Shown here piece by piece: positions 16,684-25,251 of a stretch of 64,000 nt of DNA (the first letter of the stretch is position 1; every line of letters begins with the position of its first letter). The stretch lies in assembly GCF_036961565.1 (NCBI RefSeq), contig NZ_JBAMDD010000001.1:186001-250000 (forward strand), read 5' to 3'. A program made the translations under genes and the position numbers. This DNA is from Chitinimonas sp036961565 (lineage in GTDB: Bacteria; Pseudomonadota; Gammaproteobacteria; Burkholderiales; Chitinimonadaceae). Under the pieces are notes generated by a model that worked only from the letters and a program-made list of their open reading frames with translations, was not told the DNA's origin and did not search any database.

Positions 16684-17475
16684 CTAGCTTTCGTCCGGCT
16701 TGTGATGCCAGGGGGTAAGGAGTTGTTGCCAGGCACTTTGCCGTGTCCTGGCGCCATAGCGCAAGGGGTAGCCTTGTGGTGGGGCGTAGCTGCCGAACAG
16801 CCTGTCCCAACAGCTGAGATTGGCGCCGAGATTGATGGCGGTGTTACCGGCCGCGTGGTGCAGGTGGTGGCTGGCTGGGGTGATCAGCAGCCAGCTGAGC
16901 CAGGCATGGCGCTGTTGCAGCCAGTGCGGCCAGCGTATGGCGCTATGGCGCCATAAATCCAGGCTGGCCGTCAGCAGGGTGCCGGCCAGATAAGCCTGTT
17001 TGTCCTGGCACAGCAGCGATAGCAAGGCACTGGGCAGTACGTAGACAAACAGTGGCTGCAGCCACAGCGTATTGCGGGCACTGGCCCAGGCGCCCAGTTG
17101 CTGGCTGCTGTGGTGTGGCAGGTGCAGCCACCAGGCATGGCTGTGCAGGTAGCGGTGCTGGGCGTAATAGAGCAGGTCCAGACCGACAAAGCTGAGCAGA
17201 AAGGCACCCAGGGTACCCGGCAGGATGCCGTTCAGGCTGGGTAGCTGCATGGCCAGTTGCTGCCCCAGCCAGAGTGATAGCAAGGGTATGAGCAAGCCCT
17301 GCGCCAGCAGGCCGCTGCCGTTGAGCAGCCAGTCCCCGCAGCTGGCCTGGCCCGTATGCAAGGGTCGCAGGCGCTCCAGCACGAGCAGTAGTACAAAGGT
17401 GCAGAAGGGCAGGCTGGCCCAGAACACCAGCGCTGGCGACATGAGCGGAAAGGCAAGCTGACTCATGCCAGCCAT
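16684..17475 (-). CDS. Fatty acid hydroxylase / sterol desaturase family membrane protein
   Basis: A 263-residue integral membrane protein with about four or five hydrophobic segments. The three histidine clusters of the superfamily are H107RYLH111, H118LPHH122 and H203HLHH207, which bind a non-heme diiron centre. Members hydroxylate or desaturate lipids, sterols and carotenoids. The ATG at 17475 and a second at 17466 are both possible starts. It is first in a three-gene minus-strand unit (hydroxylase, diiron oxygenase, ferredoxin) and is divergent from the plus-strand unit at 17556. Confidence 0.88.
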   Translation of the reverse strand: MAGMSQLAFPLMSPALVFWASLPFCTFVLLLVLERLRPLHTGQASCGDWLLNGSGLLAQGLLIPLLSLWLGQQLAMQLPSLNGILPGTLGAFLLSFVGLDLLYYAQHRYLHSHAWWLHLPHHSSQQLGAWASARNTLWLQPLFVYVLPSALLSLLCQDKQAYLAGTLLTASLDLWRHSAIRWPHWLQQRHAWLSWLLITPASHHLHHAAGNTAINLGANLSCWDRLFGSYAPPQGYPLRYGARTRQSAWQQLLTPWHHKPDES

Positions 17476-17555
17476 GATGCCCGGTTTGACCGGTGCGTGC
17501 CAGCAGGGGCCATATGCCCTATATTCCGGCTGTCCATCGTGCCGGGAAGAAAACC

Positions 17556-17990
17556 ATGCTCCACCGCCTTGCCCTGTTGCTCGCTGCAGCCATTGCCCTG
17601 TTCGGTGCTGTTATCCATTTTGTTGCTCCCCTGTTCGGGCCGGGCTGGTATGCGTTCTTTGGGGCGCCGCCACAGGTGGTGGCCTCGGCCGTGGCTGGCA
17701 GTTGGCTGGCACCGGTCAGCACCCTGGCGATAGGCGGGTTGATGCTGCTGGCAGGGTTGTATGCGTTTTCGGCAGCAGGTGTGATGCGGCGCCTGCCCTT
17801 GACCGGTGCAGCCCTGTGGGTGCTGGCGGTGTTGTGTACCTTGCGCGGTTTTATCCTGGTGCCGGTATGGCTGTGGGCGCCGCAGTTGCTGACGACCTTC
17901 GAGGTGGTAGCCGCCCTGGTCTGGCTGGTGGCTGGCCTGGGTTATATCGCCGGCGTGCTGGTGGCGCGGCGCCCTCCGCAGCCGGCTTGA
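17556..17990 (+). CDS. Small four-helix membrane protein of the oxygenase cluster
   Basis: A 144-residue protein with about four predicted membrane helices (near residues 5-25, 40-65, 80-105, 115-135) and a short basic C-terminus. The ATG at 17556 is chosen over in-frame upstream codons because it begins the first hydrophobic segment and has a GGGAAGA ribosome-binding site. I do not recognise a family. It starts the plus-strand unit that continues with the Rieske oxygenase 18 bp later. Confidence 0.7.
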   Translation: MLHRLALLLAAAIALFGAVIHFVAPLFGPGWYAFFGAPPQVVASAVAGSWLAPVSTLAIGGLMLLAGLYAFSAAGVMRRLPLTGAALWVLAVLCTLRGFILVPVWLWAPQLLTTFEVVAALVWLVAGLGYIAGVLVARRPPQPA

Positions 17991-18008
17991 TCGGCGGAAT
18001 ACACCTGC

Positions 18009-19037
18009 ATGCCGCATTTTCGCTGCTTTTGGTATATCGCTGCCGAATCCAGGGCGCTGGGCCAGCAGCCCTTGCGTTGCAACGTGCTGGACGAAGAGCT
18101 GGTGCTTTGGCGGGCTGAGGATGGCCGTGCCATTGCCATGCTGGATCGCTGCCTGCATCGCTGTGCGCGGCTCTCCAGCGGCAGGGTAGAGGGAGGACGG
18201 CTGCATTGCCGCTATCATGGCTGGGGTTATGATGCTGCCGGCCAGGTGGTGCATATTCCGGCTGAGGGGGGCTGCCCAGCGGGTGGGCGCAAGCTGGAGA
18301 GCCCGCCGTTCGAGACCTGCGAGCAGGATGGCTATGTGTACGTGAGGCTGGCCAGGCCCGCTAACGCCGCCCGTGATGTGCCCCCCTTTGCCATGCCGCA
18401 CTGGCAAACGCCGGGCTGGGGGCGGGTCAGGCTGGTCAACCGCTTCGATGCCGATGTAGCGGACTGCATAGAGAACTACATCGACGTGCCACACACGGCC
18501 TTTGTGCATGCCAAGCTGTTCCGGGTAAGCCAGGGTGAGCGTATTGCGGCTACGGTGATACGCGAGAACGGCATGGTACGGGTGGTGTATCACGGCGAGC
18601 GCGGCAATCTGGGTTTCTGGCGGTATTTCCTCAACCCCGGCAATGCGCCGGTGGTACATGAAGATCACTTCTATCAGCCCAATATCACCTCGGTGCGCTA
18701 TCACCTGGCCAATGGCTATCAATTCATCATCACCTCGCAATCTGTGCCCTCGCAGGGCCGCCAAACCCTGGTTTACACCGACCTGAGCTATCGGTTCGGC
18801 TGGTTTACCGCGCTGGCGCGGCCTTTTGTGCGGCGGGCGGGGCAGCAGGTGATAGACCAGGACATCGATATCCTGGCGGAGCAGGGCGAGGTGGTGGCTC
18901 GCCATGGACGGCACTATCGCTACTCCGCGCCTGACCGCATACATCGCTGTGTGGACGAGATACGCGATGCCATTGCCCGTGGCGAGGATGCACGCTGCTT
19001 GCCGCCGCAAACCTTCGAGATCGAGTTCTACGTATGA
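18009..19037 (+). CDS. Rieske [2Fe-2S] oxygenase (first of two)
   Basis: A 342-residue oxygenase alpha-subunit-like protein. The Rieske cluster ligands are C48-x-H50 and C67-x2-H70 (CRYH). The mononuclear iron site follows the standard N156-x2-D159-x2-H162-x4-H167 pattern (NYIDVPHTAFVH). Such enzymes hydroxylate, demethylate or cleave ring and other C-H substrates using electrons from a ferredoxin. No beta subunit is encoded nearby, which suits the single-component alpha type. The stop overlaps the start of the hexapeptide protein (ATGA). Confidence 0.92.
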   Translation: MPHFRCFWYIAAESRALGQQPLRCNVLDEELVLWRAEDGRAIAMLDRCLHRCARLSSGRVEGGRLHCRYHGWGYDAAGQVVHIPAEGGCPAGGRKLESPPFETCEQDGYVYVRLARPANAARDVPPFAMPHWQTPGWGRVRLVNRFDADVADCIENYIDVPHTAFVHAKLFRVSQGERIAATVIRENGMVRVVYHGERGNLGFWRYFLNPGNAPVVHEDHFYQPNITSVRYHLANGYQFIITSQSVPSQGRQTLVYTDLSYRFGWFTALARPFVRRAGQQVIDQDIDILAEQGEVVARHGRHYRYSAPDRIHRCVDEIRDAIARGEDARCLPPQTFEIEFYV

Positions 19038-19663
19038 CCTGGCGCAGCCGGATATTCTCGCTTTTCCCCACGGTTTTCCTGTTGCTGGCGCTGGCATGCC
19101 TGGTCTGGCTGTTGCTGGCGCCCGGCATGCTGCCGTTGCTATGCCTGCTGGCGCATCTGTATCTGCTGCCCATGCTGTGCTACCGCTTGCACCAATATTG
19201 CTGGCCGGTGCGAGAGGGGGTGAGCCGGCTGGACCTGCCCGATACCTATGTGCCCTGGTGGGGCGGCCATATGTGCCAACTGCCATATGACGCCCTGCCG
19301 CAGCTGGAGGCCTGCCTGCGCTTGGTGCCGGGGCTGTACAGCCTGTGGCTGCGTGGCTGGGGCGCGCGTATCGGCCGGCAGGTGTACTGGACACCGTTGG
19401 TGGAGATTACCGATAGGGCCATGCTGGATATCGGTGACTACGCCGTGATAGGGCATAAGGCCGGTTTTTATGCCCATGTGGTGTCGCGCAAGAACAACGG
19501 CGAATTACGCCTGTATGTGCGGCGCATACGCCTGGGCAGTGGAGCGCTGATCGGAGCTGGATCGCGCTTCGGGCCGGGTGCTCGGGTGGCGGCGGGGGCG
19601 CAGCTAAATGCCCTGACCGACAGGTGGGCGGGGGGCCGGCCGCCACAGCAGGATGCCGAATGA
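19034..19663 (+). CDS. Membrane-anchored hexapeptide-repeat transferase
   Basis: A 209-residue protein with two hydrophobic segments in residues 10-50. The C-terminal part is a short left-handed beta-helix region (ARIGRQVYW, LDIGDYAVIGHKAGF, GSGALIGAGSRFGPGARV). That resembles an acyl- or acetyltransferase of the LbetaH superfamily, although fewer hexapeptide turns are visible than in full enzymes. It overlaps its neighbours by 4 bp on each side (ATGA), indicating coupled expression with the Rieske and GH3 genes. Confidence 0.7.
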   Translation: MTWRSRIFSLFPTVFLLLALACLVWLLLAPGMLPLLCLLAHLYLLPMLCYRLHQYCWPVREGVSRLDLPDTYVPWWGGHMCQLPYDALPQLEACLRLVPGLYSLWLRGWGARIGRQVYWTPLVEITDRAMLDIGDYAVIGHKAGFYAHVVSRKNNGELRLYVRRIRLGSGALIGAGSRFGPGARVAAGAQLNALTDRWAGGRPPQQDAE

Positions 19664-21246
19664 GCTGGCTGCTGCTGCCGGTACGATGGGCGCTGACACA
19701 GCTGAGCCGACCTGCCTGGCACCGTATGCAGCAGCAATTGCAGCAGCCCGAGCAGACCCAGCGGCAGGTGCTGGCGCGCTTGTTGGCGGCGGCGGGCCGT
19801 AGTCGCCATGGCCAGCGACTGGGCTTATCTGGACCGGGGGCGATGGCGGCATTCGAGCAACTATCGCCCATGGCCTATGAGGCGTTGCGCAGTACAGTCG
19901 ACGCCGATATGGCGACAGGTGGCAATAGCTTCTCGGCCCAGGCGGTGCGCTACTACGAGCGGACCTCGGGCAGCAGCGGAGCCGCCAAGGCCATCCCCTA
20001 CAACCGCGCGCTATTGGGCAGCTTTGACCGGCTGTTTCGCATCTGGGCCTATGATCTGCTGCAGGCCGGGCTGACGCTGAATAGTGGCAAGACCTTTATG
20101 AGCGTGTCGCCACCCCTGCTGGGGCAGGGCGCCACGCCGCATGGCGTGGCCGTGGGCAGCCAGGACGATACCGACTATGTCAGCGGCGCCATGGCGGCGC
20201 TACTGCGGCCTTTTCTGGTGGCGCCGGCTGCGGCATTGCGCCTGACTGCCGCCGAGGATTTCAAGGATGTGCTGGCGGTACACCTGCTGGCCGAGGACAG
20301 GCTGGAGGTGGTGTCGGTGTGGAACCCGACTTTCTGGTTGTTGCTGCTGGAGCATATGGGGCAGTCGCTGGACAGGCTGGCCCCGGCCCTGTTGGCCGGC
20401 AAGCTGGAGCGTGGTGGCCTGGTGTTCCGTTTTGCCCCGCTGGCCCCGGCAAGGCTGGCAACGATTGCCCAGGTGCATAGGTATGGCTGGCGGACAGTCT
20501 GGCCGCAGCTGCAGTTGATTTCCTGCTGGGATGAGGCAACTGCGACAAGGCCGGCAGGCCAACTGAGGGACCTGTTTGCCGGGGTGATGGTGCAAGGCAA
20601 GGGCCTGCTGGCGACAGAAGGACCCATGACGGTGCCGCTGCAGGGGGCACCTGCCCCTGTACCGCTGCTGGGTGAGGTGTACCTGGAGCTGCAGATGGCA
20701 GACGGTAGCCTGCGGCCACTATGGCAATGGCGCGAGGGCGACGAGGGTGAGCTGGTGGTGAGCCAGGCTGGTGGCCTGATGCGCTATTGCCTGCGCGACA
20801 GGGTGGCCGTGGCTGGCCTCTATGGTGCTACCCCCTGCTTGCGCTTTCTGGGCAGGGCTGGCAGAGGCGTAGACCTGGTGGGGGAGAAGCTGTCGGAGGC
20901 GTTTGTCCAGCAACTGCTGGCGGAGACAGGCTCGCGCGCCGGCCTGCTTTGCCTGTGCCCATTGGAGCGGGCCAGCCCTGCCTGTTATGCCTTGTTGTCT
21001 GATGTGGCCGAGGCCGGCCTGGCCGAGCGCCTGGATGCAGCGTTGATGGCCGCGCCGCATTATCGTCTGGCCCGCGCTCTAGGGCAGTTGGGGCCGCTGC
21101 GCGCCATCTGCAGGCCTGATATGGCTGCATTGCTGCATGGCGTGCAGCAGGCGCGTGGCATGCAGGCAGGCAATATCAAGGATGTGGCGCTGTTGTGCGA
21201 CCTGGCGCTGGCCCAGCAGGTGGCGCTAGCCCTGGCTCAACCGTAA
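19660..21246 (+). CDS. GH3-family acyl-adenylate amide synthetase-like protein
   Basis: A 528-residue member of the GH3 auxin-responsive family. The ATP-binding motif is visible as RTSGSSGAAKAIPYN near residues 97-112, and the later VGEKLSEAF region matches the family C-terminal domain. GH3 enzymes activate a carboxylic acid as acyl-AMP and join it to an amine such as an amino acid. The ATG at 19660 overlaps the previous stop. It ends tail-to-tail with the ferritin-like gene, overlapping it by 10 bp. In the cluster it is the obvious candidate for forming an amide bond. Confidence 0.82.
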   Translation: MSWLLLPVRWALTQLSRPAWHRMQQQLQQPEQTQRQVLARLLAAAGRSRHGQRLGLSGPGAMAAFEQLSPMAYEALRSTVDADMATGGNSFSAQAVRYYERTSGSSGAAKAIPYNRALLGSFDRLFRIWAYDLLQAGLTLNSGKTFMSVSPPLLGQGATPHGVAVGSQDDTDYVSGAMAALLRPFLVAPAAALRLTAAEDFKDVLAVHLLAEDRLEVVSVWNPTFWLLLLEHMGQSLDRLAPALLAGKLERGGLVFRFAPLAPARLATIAQVHRYGWRTVWPQLQLISCWDEATATRPAGQLRDLFAGVMVQGKGLLATEGPMTVPLQGAPAPVPLLGEVYLELQMADGSLRPLWQWREGDEGELVVSQAGGLMRYCLRDRVAVAGLYGATPCLRFLGRAGRGVDLVGEKLSEAFVQQLLAETGSRAGLLCLCPLERASPACYALLSDVAEAGLAERLDAALMAAPHYRLARALGQLGPLRAICRPDMAALLHGVQQARGMQAGNIKDVALLCDLALAQQVALALAQP

Positions 21247-22115
21247 TAGCACAGGCCCATCTCGGCTGGCATGGGGCTAAGCAGGCCTTCTGCGGCCAGC
21301 CAGTCTGCCTCGGCCTCCATGCCGTTATGGCGTATGTAGCGCGCCAGTTGCTGCAGCTTTTCCTCGGTCTGGGCCGGGTCGGCCAGCGCCACAAGCGTTC
21401 GCAGCCGCGTAGCCTCGTCGAAGCCGCCAGCCACGGTCTCCACCACCCCCAGGACGCTGAGTGGCCCGCAAGCCAGCATGGCGCACAGTTCAGCCAGGGC
21501 GGCACGGATAAAGCCTCGCTCGGCCTCATCCAGGCGCGCGGCATCAAAATGGGCCACCCCTGCTGCATAGTGCAGCGCCTCATCCTGGGCAATGCCATTC
21601 ATGACGGCACTGACTGCAGCATCGTTGGCGTGGCGGGCCAGGCGCTGATAGTGATGGATGCCCCAGCCCTCGAGAATGATCTGCAGCAGATAGGATTGGA
21701 CCTGGGGGCTACCCTCGGCCACCAGCCGCTGCAGAAAGCGGGTAAAGCTGTCCGGCTCAGCCGCAATGCTGGCCGGGTCGGCAATTGAACATAGCCAGTG
21801 GTAGTGGCGCGCTTCATCGGCGCCGGTCAGGCTGTAGACCTGTTTTTCTAGCGCATCTTCTGTCGCCAGTACCCGGCGGGCACAATAGTCCATGGCGGTA
21901 CGTTCTATGCCCAAGGCCTCGCGCAGCAGCGCGCCGGCGCAGTGGTGCAGCAGCTGATCATGCTGCGCCGCCGTGGCCTGCTGCCAGAACGCAGTGGCTG
22001 GCAAGCGAAAGAAGTCGGCTGGCCAGAGCGTAGCCAGGGAGGGCGCCTGAGTGGCCACATGGTTGGCCGGCAGGCGTGTGGCCAGTTTGCGGCAGACCTG
22101 TTCCAGCGTACTCAT
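21237..22115 (-). CDS. Ferritin-fold diiron protein of the oxygenase cluster
   Basis: A 292-residue helical protein showing a four-helix diiron pattern. It has an E in helix one (E66 or E71), E101-x2-H104 (EARH), E149, and E179-x2-H182 (EALH). This is the E...ExxH...E...ExxH arrangement of ferritin-like oxidases. The ATG at 22115 is chosen because it overlaps the upstream SDR stop (ATGA) and removes a Pro/Ala-rich upstream stretch. It is last in the long minus-strand unit. It could be an oxygenase or hydroxylase acting on the same product as the other redox enzymes. Confidence 0.72.
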   Translation of the reverse strand: MSTLEQVCRKLATRLPANHVATQAPSLATLWPADFFRLPATAFWQQATAAQHDQLLHHCAGALLREALGIERTAMDYCARRVLATEDALEKQVYSLTGADEARHYHWLCSIADPASIAAEPDSFTRFLQRLVAEGSPQVQSYLLQIILEGWGIHHYQRLARHANDAAVSAVMNGIAQDEALHYAAGVAHFDAARLDEAERGFIRAALAELCAMLACGPLSVLGVVETVAGGFDEATRLRTLVALADPAQTEEKLQQLARYIRHNGMEAEADWLAAEGLLSPMPAEMGLCYYG

Positions 22116-22936
22116 GATTGCTCCTTGGCCGGCAGGTGCAGCAGCTTGCGTGCCAGCAGGCGATTCAGCGCGATATATAGCGATGACGGCAGGCATGCCA
22201 GCAGCAGCCCCGCCAGGCGGGCGTCGGTTCCCACCAGTTGGCGGAAGGGCGCGCGCCGGGCCTGGGCCGTCCGTACGATTGCCCGCGCAACTTTCTCGGA
22301 TGGCTGGGCGCGGCCCGCCAGGCGCTGACGCAACTGGGCAAAACGCAGGGCAGTGGCGGTATAGGGGGCGGGGGCCTGCCGTATCTGCAGCATATTGGCG
22401 CCAAACTCGCTGCGCGTGGTGCCGGGCTCGATCAGGTGTACCCGTATGCCCTGGCCCTGGGTTTCCAGCATCAGGGATTCAGTCCAGCCTTCCATACCGA
22501 ACTTGGCGGCGCAGTAGGCGCCCTGCCAGGCATAACTGGTACGCCCCAGCACCGACGAGACATTGATCACGCAGCCACGACCCTGGCGCAGCGCGGGCAG
22601 CAGTGCGGCGGTCAGCAGGGCTGGCGCAATCACATTGGTCTCGAGCTGGCTGCGCCAGGCGGCCTCGTCCAGCAGCTCTACCGGACCGCTTTGGGCATAG
22701 CCGGCATTGTTGACCAGGCAATCGAGCCGGCCGCCGTAGTCACGCGCCAGGAGTTCGACTAGGGCGGCACGATCGGCAGCCGAGGCTGGGTCCAGCTGTA
22801 TATGCCGCAAGCCTGCGGTGGTGGCCGGCTGGCGGCTGGCGGCCAGTACCTGCCAGCCGGCGGCGGCAAAGGCGAGGGCGGTGGCCTTGCCTATGCCGCC
22901 TGATGTTCCGGTGATCAGGACCAGCCTAGGTGTCAT
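22112..22936 (-). CDS. Short-chain dehydrogenase/reductase
   Basis: A 274-residue SDR. The NAD(P) motif TGTSGGIG is near the N-terminus and NNAG lies about 80 residues in. The catalytic set S (INVSS) with Y and K in YCAAKFG is present. The C-terminal region (TGARR-like basic stretch, then a hydrophobic LAGLLLACLPSSLYIAL segment) is longer than in minimal SDRs and resembles those acting on lipid substrates. The ATG at 22936 starts MTPRLVLITG and lies 11 bp inside the upstream Rieske gene, so it is tightly coupled. Confidence 0.88.
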   Translation of the reverse strand: MTPRLVLITGTSGGIGKATALAFAAAGWQVLAASRQPATTAGLRHIQLDPASAADRAALVELLARDYGGRLDCLVNNAGYAQSGPVELLDEAAWRSQLETNVIAPALLTAALLPALRQGRGCVINVSSVLGRTSYAWQGAYCAAKFGMEGWTESLMLETQGQGIRVHLIEPGTTRSEFGANMLQIRQAPAPYTATALRFAQLRQRLAGRAQPSEKVARAIVRTAQARRAPFRQLVGTDARLAGLLLACLPSSLYIALNRLLARKLLHLPAKEQS

Positions 22937-23921
22937 GGTGTTCCCAGTTGATACGGGCTTGTTGCTCATAGTGGCGGATGAAGGCGATGACCGAGCGATC
23001 GGCCGGTGTGGGGTTGCGGAAGTCAAAGCGTATGGTCTGGAATACCCGTGTATCGCCCAGGGCAAAGTACCGGGCGCCTACGCGGGTGATCAACAGGGCC
23101 AGCTGGTCGCGCAACCAGCCCAGCGGGCCGGCGTGGCGACGGGTCAGTGCGATGGCCCAACCTTCGGTCTTGCCTTCCTGGGTCCGGCGTAGCGCGAACA
23201 TCACATGCAGGTGGAGGAAATCCGGGCCGAAGCTGGCTACACCGACATGGCCATACCAGTAGGTGGTCTCGTAATACAGTGGGCCGCGATAGAAGCGTCC
23301 CAGCAGGCGCCCCAGCCAATGATGGCGGGGTAGGGTGCCGGTATTGCGAAAATGCAGGGTGTGCTGGCCCTGTGGCGTGGCCGCCAAGGACAGGATATGG
23401 CCGGGCAGCTTGTGTACGGTCTGGAAGTGGTGCTCGTCGATGGCATTGACCATCACCACATTGGGGTGACAGCCCTTGATGAAGTGGTTGCCTAGCTGGT
23501 AGCGCAGGGGTTGTGCAGCTAACTCTGGCGGGACGGGTAGGAAGGGGCCGGCCTGGGTGCCGGGCCAGATCCAGATCAGCCCGTAGCGTTCCTCAACCGG
23601 CCAGGATTGTGCACGGATGCCACCACCATCACGCTTGAGGCAGGGAATGTCGGCACAGCGGCCATCGGCCTCAAAGCGCCAGTTATGAAAGAAACAGCGC
23701 AAGGACTCGCCCATCACCCGGCCCTCGGCCAGGTGGGCACCCATATGGGGGCAGTGGGCGTCGAAGGCATGGACCTTGCCGCTGGCCGATCGCCAGACCG
23801 CCAGTTGCTTGCCGGACAGTTCGACCGCTTTGACCTGGCCTGGCTTGAGCTGGTGCGAGGGCAGCAGCCAGTACCAGCCCTCGACCAGCAGGGGCTGGTT
23901 GAATTGCTTCAGCTCGCTCAT
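22926..23921 (-). CDS. Rieske [2Fe-2S] oxygenase (second of two)
   Basis: A 331-residue oxygenase. Rieske ligands are C57-x-H59 (CPHMGAH) and C76-x2-H79 (CFFHNW). The iron site is N159-x2-D162-x2-H165-x4-H170 (NAIDEHHFQTVH). It differs clearly from the first Rieske protein in sequence, so this is not a recent duplication. The ATG at 23921 overlaps the previous stop (ATGA) in line with the rest of the operon; another ATG at 23930 is possible. Confidence 0.9.
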   Translation of the reverse strand: MSELKQFNQPLLVEGWYWLLPSHQLKPGQVKAVELSGKQLAVWRSASGKVHAFDAHCPHMGAHLAEGRVMGESLRCFFHNWRFEADGRCADIPCLKRDGGGIRAQSWPVEERYGLIWIWPGTQAGPFLPVPPELAAQPLRYQLGNHFIKGCHPNVVMVNAIDEHHFQTVHKLPGHILSLAATPQGQHTLHFRNTGTLPRHHWLGRLLGRFYRGPLYYETTYWYGHVGVASFGPDFLHLHVMFALRRTQEGKTEGWAIALTRRHAGPLGWLRDQLALLITRVGARYFALGDTRVFQTIRFDFRNPTPADRSVIAFIRHYEQQARINWEHHDT

Positions 23922-24646
23922 GCCTGACATGGCTTGCTCGCTCCTTTGTGCAGCAGGCGCTGTGCCAGTGGCCGCAGGTTGTCGGGCGCCAGTTCGCACA
24001 GGCAGCATAGTTCGTGGCCTTGGGCATAGCCGGGGTTGCGCTCCAGAAAGAAACGCACGGCTGGATGGTGCTGCTCCCGTATGCTGACCTGTGCAAGGTC
24101 ATCCTGCAGGTGCCCCAGCGATTGCGGAAAGCGCACAATGCCCTGTTCGGCCTGGTAGTGCGCGCCAAACCGGTCTTGTGCCAGCCGGTGCAGCAGGCTG
24201 GCTTCGAAAGCCGGCGTGGGGTGTTGCCAGTGCGGATAGAAGCAGCGGGCAAATGCCGGTAGATAGCGATAGGTACGATGGCCCTTGGAGATAAGGAACC
24301 AATACCAGCGCGCCTGGGGTGCTTGGCTGCGCAATTGGCCTGCCAGCCGCAGCCAGTTGAAGGCCAGCCCCTGCTCGCCCCAGTGGGCTCGGTCTATCAC
24401 GGTATCGCCGGAGTAGACGATGCGGCAGTCCCTGTCCTGATGCATGACAGCGTAGACATGCAGCGTGGAAAAGCCCTGCAACTGCGCCTGTGCATCGGTC
24501 AGCAGCAATACCCACTGCTTGGCCGCCAGATCCTGCTCGAACCGTTGCCGGTCGGTGGCGGCGTAGTGGCGGGCCAGCAGGGCATACATCTGGTCGCGTG
24601 TGGTATCGTCCAGTGTAGCGACGTCGTGTAAGCGGCAGCTCAGCAT
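23918..24646 (-). CDS. Unrecognised protein of the oxygenase cluster, possibly GNAT-like
   Basis: A 242-residue soluble protein I do not recognise. The alternation of strands and helices around LLLTDAQAQLQGFSTLHVY, IVYSGDTVID and WYWFLISKGHRTYRYLP suggests an acyltransferase-like (GNAT) fold, which is only an impression. The C-terminus has several cysteines (CCLCE). It overlaps the PAP2 gene upstream by 7 bp and the Rieske gene downstream by 4 bp, so it belongs to the operon. Confidence 0.65.
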   Translation of the reverse strand: MLSCRLHDVATLDDTTRDQMYALLARHYAATDRQRFEQDLAAKQWVLLLTDAQAQLQGFSTLHVYAVMHQDRDCRIVYSGDTVIDRAHWGEQGLAFNWLRLAGQLRSQAPQARWYWFLISKGHRTYRYLPAFARCFYPHWQHPTPAFEASLLHRLAQDRFGAHYQAEQGIVRFPQSLGHLQDDLAQVSIREQHHPAVRFFLERNPGYAQGHELCCLCELAPDNLRPLAQRLLHKGASKPCQA

Positions 24647-25251
24647 GCCAGCCTCGGCTTGGTATCAGCCAGGCGTAGACATAGGGCAGCCACGCATAGC
24701 CCACCCAGTACATCAACAAGGCGGTGCTGTCGGGTAGTAAGTACCGACAGCATGATCAACGCCGCCCAGCCGGGAGCCAGCAGGCGCCAGACACCGCCAC
24801 GGCCCGCCAGTAACCAGGCGGCCAGGCTGGCCAGCGACACATGCAGGGAGGGAAAGCAGTTGCCTGCGACATCCAGCTGATAAAACCAATGCCATGCCTG
24901 TTGGGTCCAGCCGCTGATTGCCCGCATTTCCTGGCCCACCGTGGTGGGCCAGGCCAAGAAGATGGTGCAGCTGATGAGGGTGGCGGCCAGCATGGCATAG
25001 TAGGCGCGGCTGAGCCTGAGGCTGTCGCGCTCCAGCATGAAGGCCAGCGGCAATAGCAGGAACTGCGACAGGTAGAGCCATAGGCTGGCAGGCCAGGCGG
25101 GGATCAGGGCGTCCAGCGCGGTGAGCGGCAAATAGTTCGCGCGCGCGTATGACAGCGCATGGCTGCCCAGATAGCACAGGCAGAATAATAGATAGCCCAG
25201 GCCCAAGGCGGCCAGGCGATTGCCGGGGGTGATGGCGGGCAGGGATATCAT
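24640..25251 (-). CDS. PAP2-family membrane phosphatase
   Basis: A 203-residue integral membrane protein with about five or six helices. The PAP2 signature is seen as GNCFPSLHVSLAS and RQHRLVDVLGG, which supply the conserved histidines and aspartate of the phosphatase or phosphotransferase site. Members dephosphorylate lipid phosphates or exchange phospho-head groups (inositolphosphotransferase-like). The ATG at 25251 overlaps the stop of the amidohydrolase gene (ATGA); longer upstream reading lacks hydrophobic character. Confidence 0.82.
   Translation of the reverse strand: MISLPAITPGNRLAALGLGYLLFCLCYLGSHALSYARANYLPLTALDALIPAWPASLWLYLSQFLLLPLAFMLERDSLRLSRAYYAMLAATLISCTIFLAWPTTVGQEMRAISGWTQQAWHWFYQLDVAGNCFPSLHVSLASLAAWLLAGRGGVWRLLAPGWAALIMLSVLTTRQHRLVDVLGGLCVAALCLRLADTKPRLAC

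Noticed and set aside
17463..19394. Long minus-strand frame opposite the first Rieske oxygenase
   Set aside because: The Rieske protein with all ligands is on the plus strand; the opposite frame is a Pro/Ala/Arg-rich shadow.
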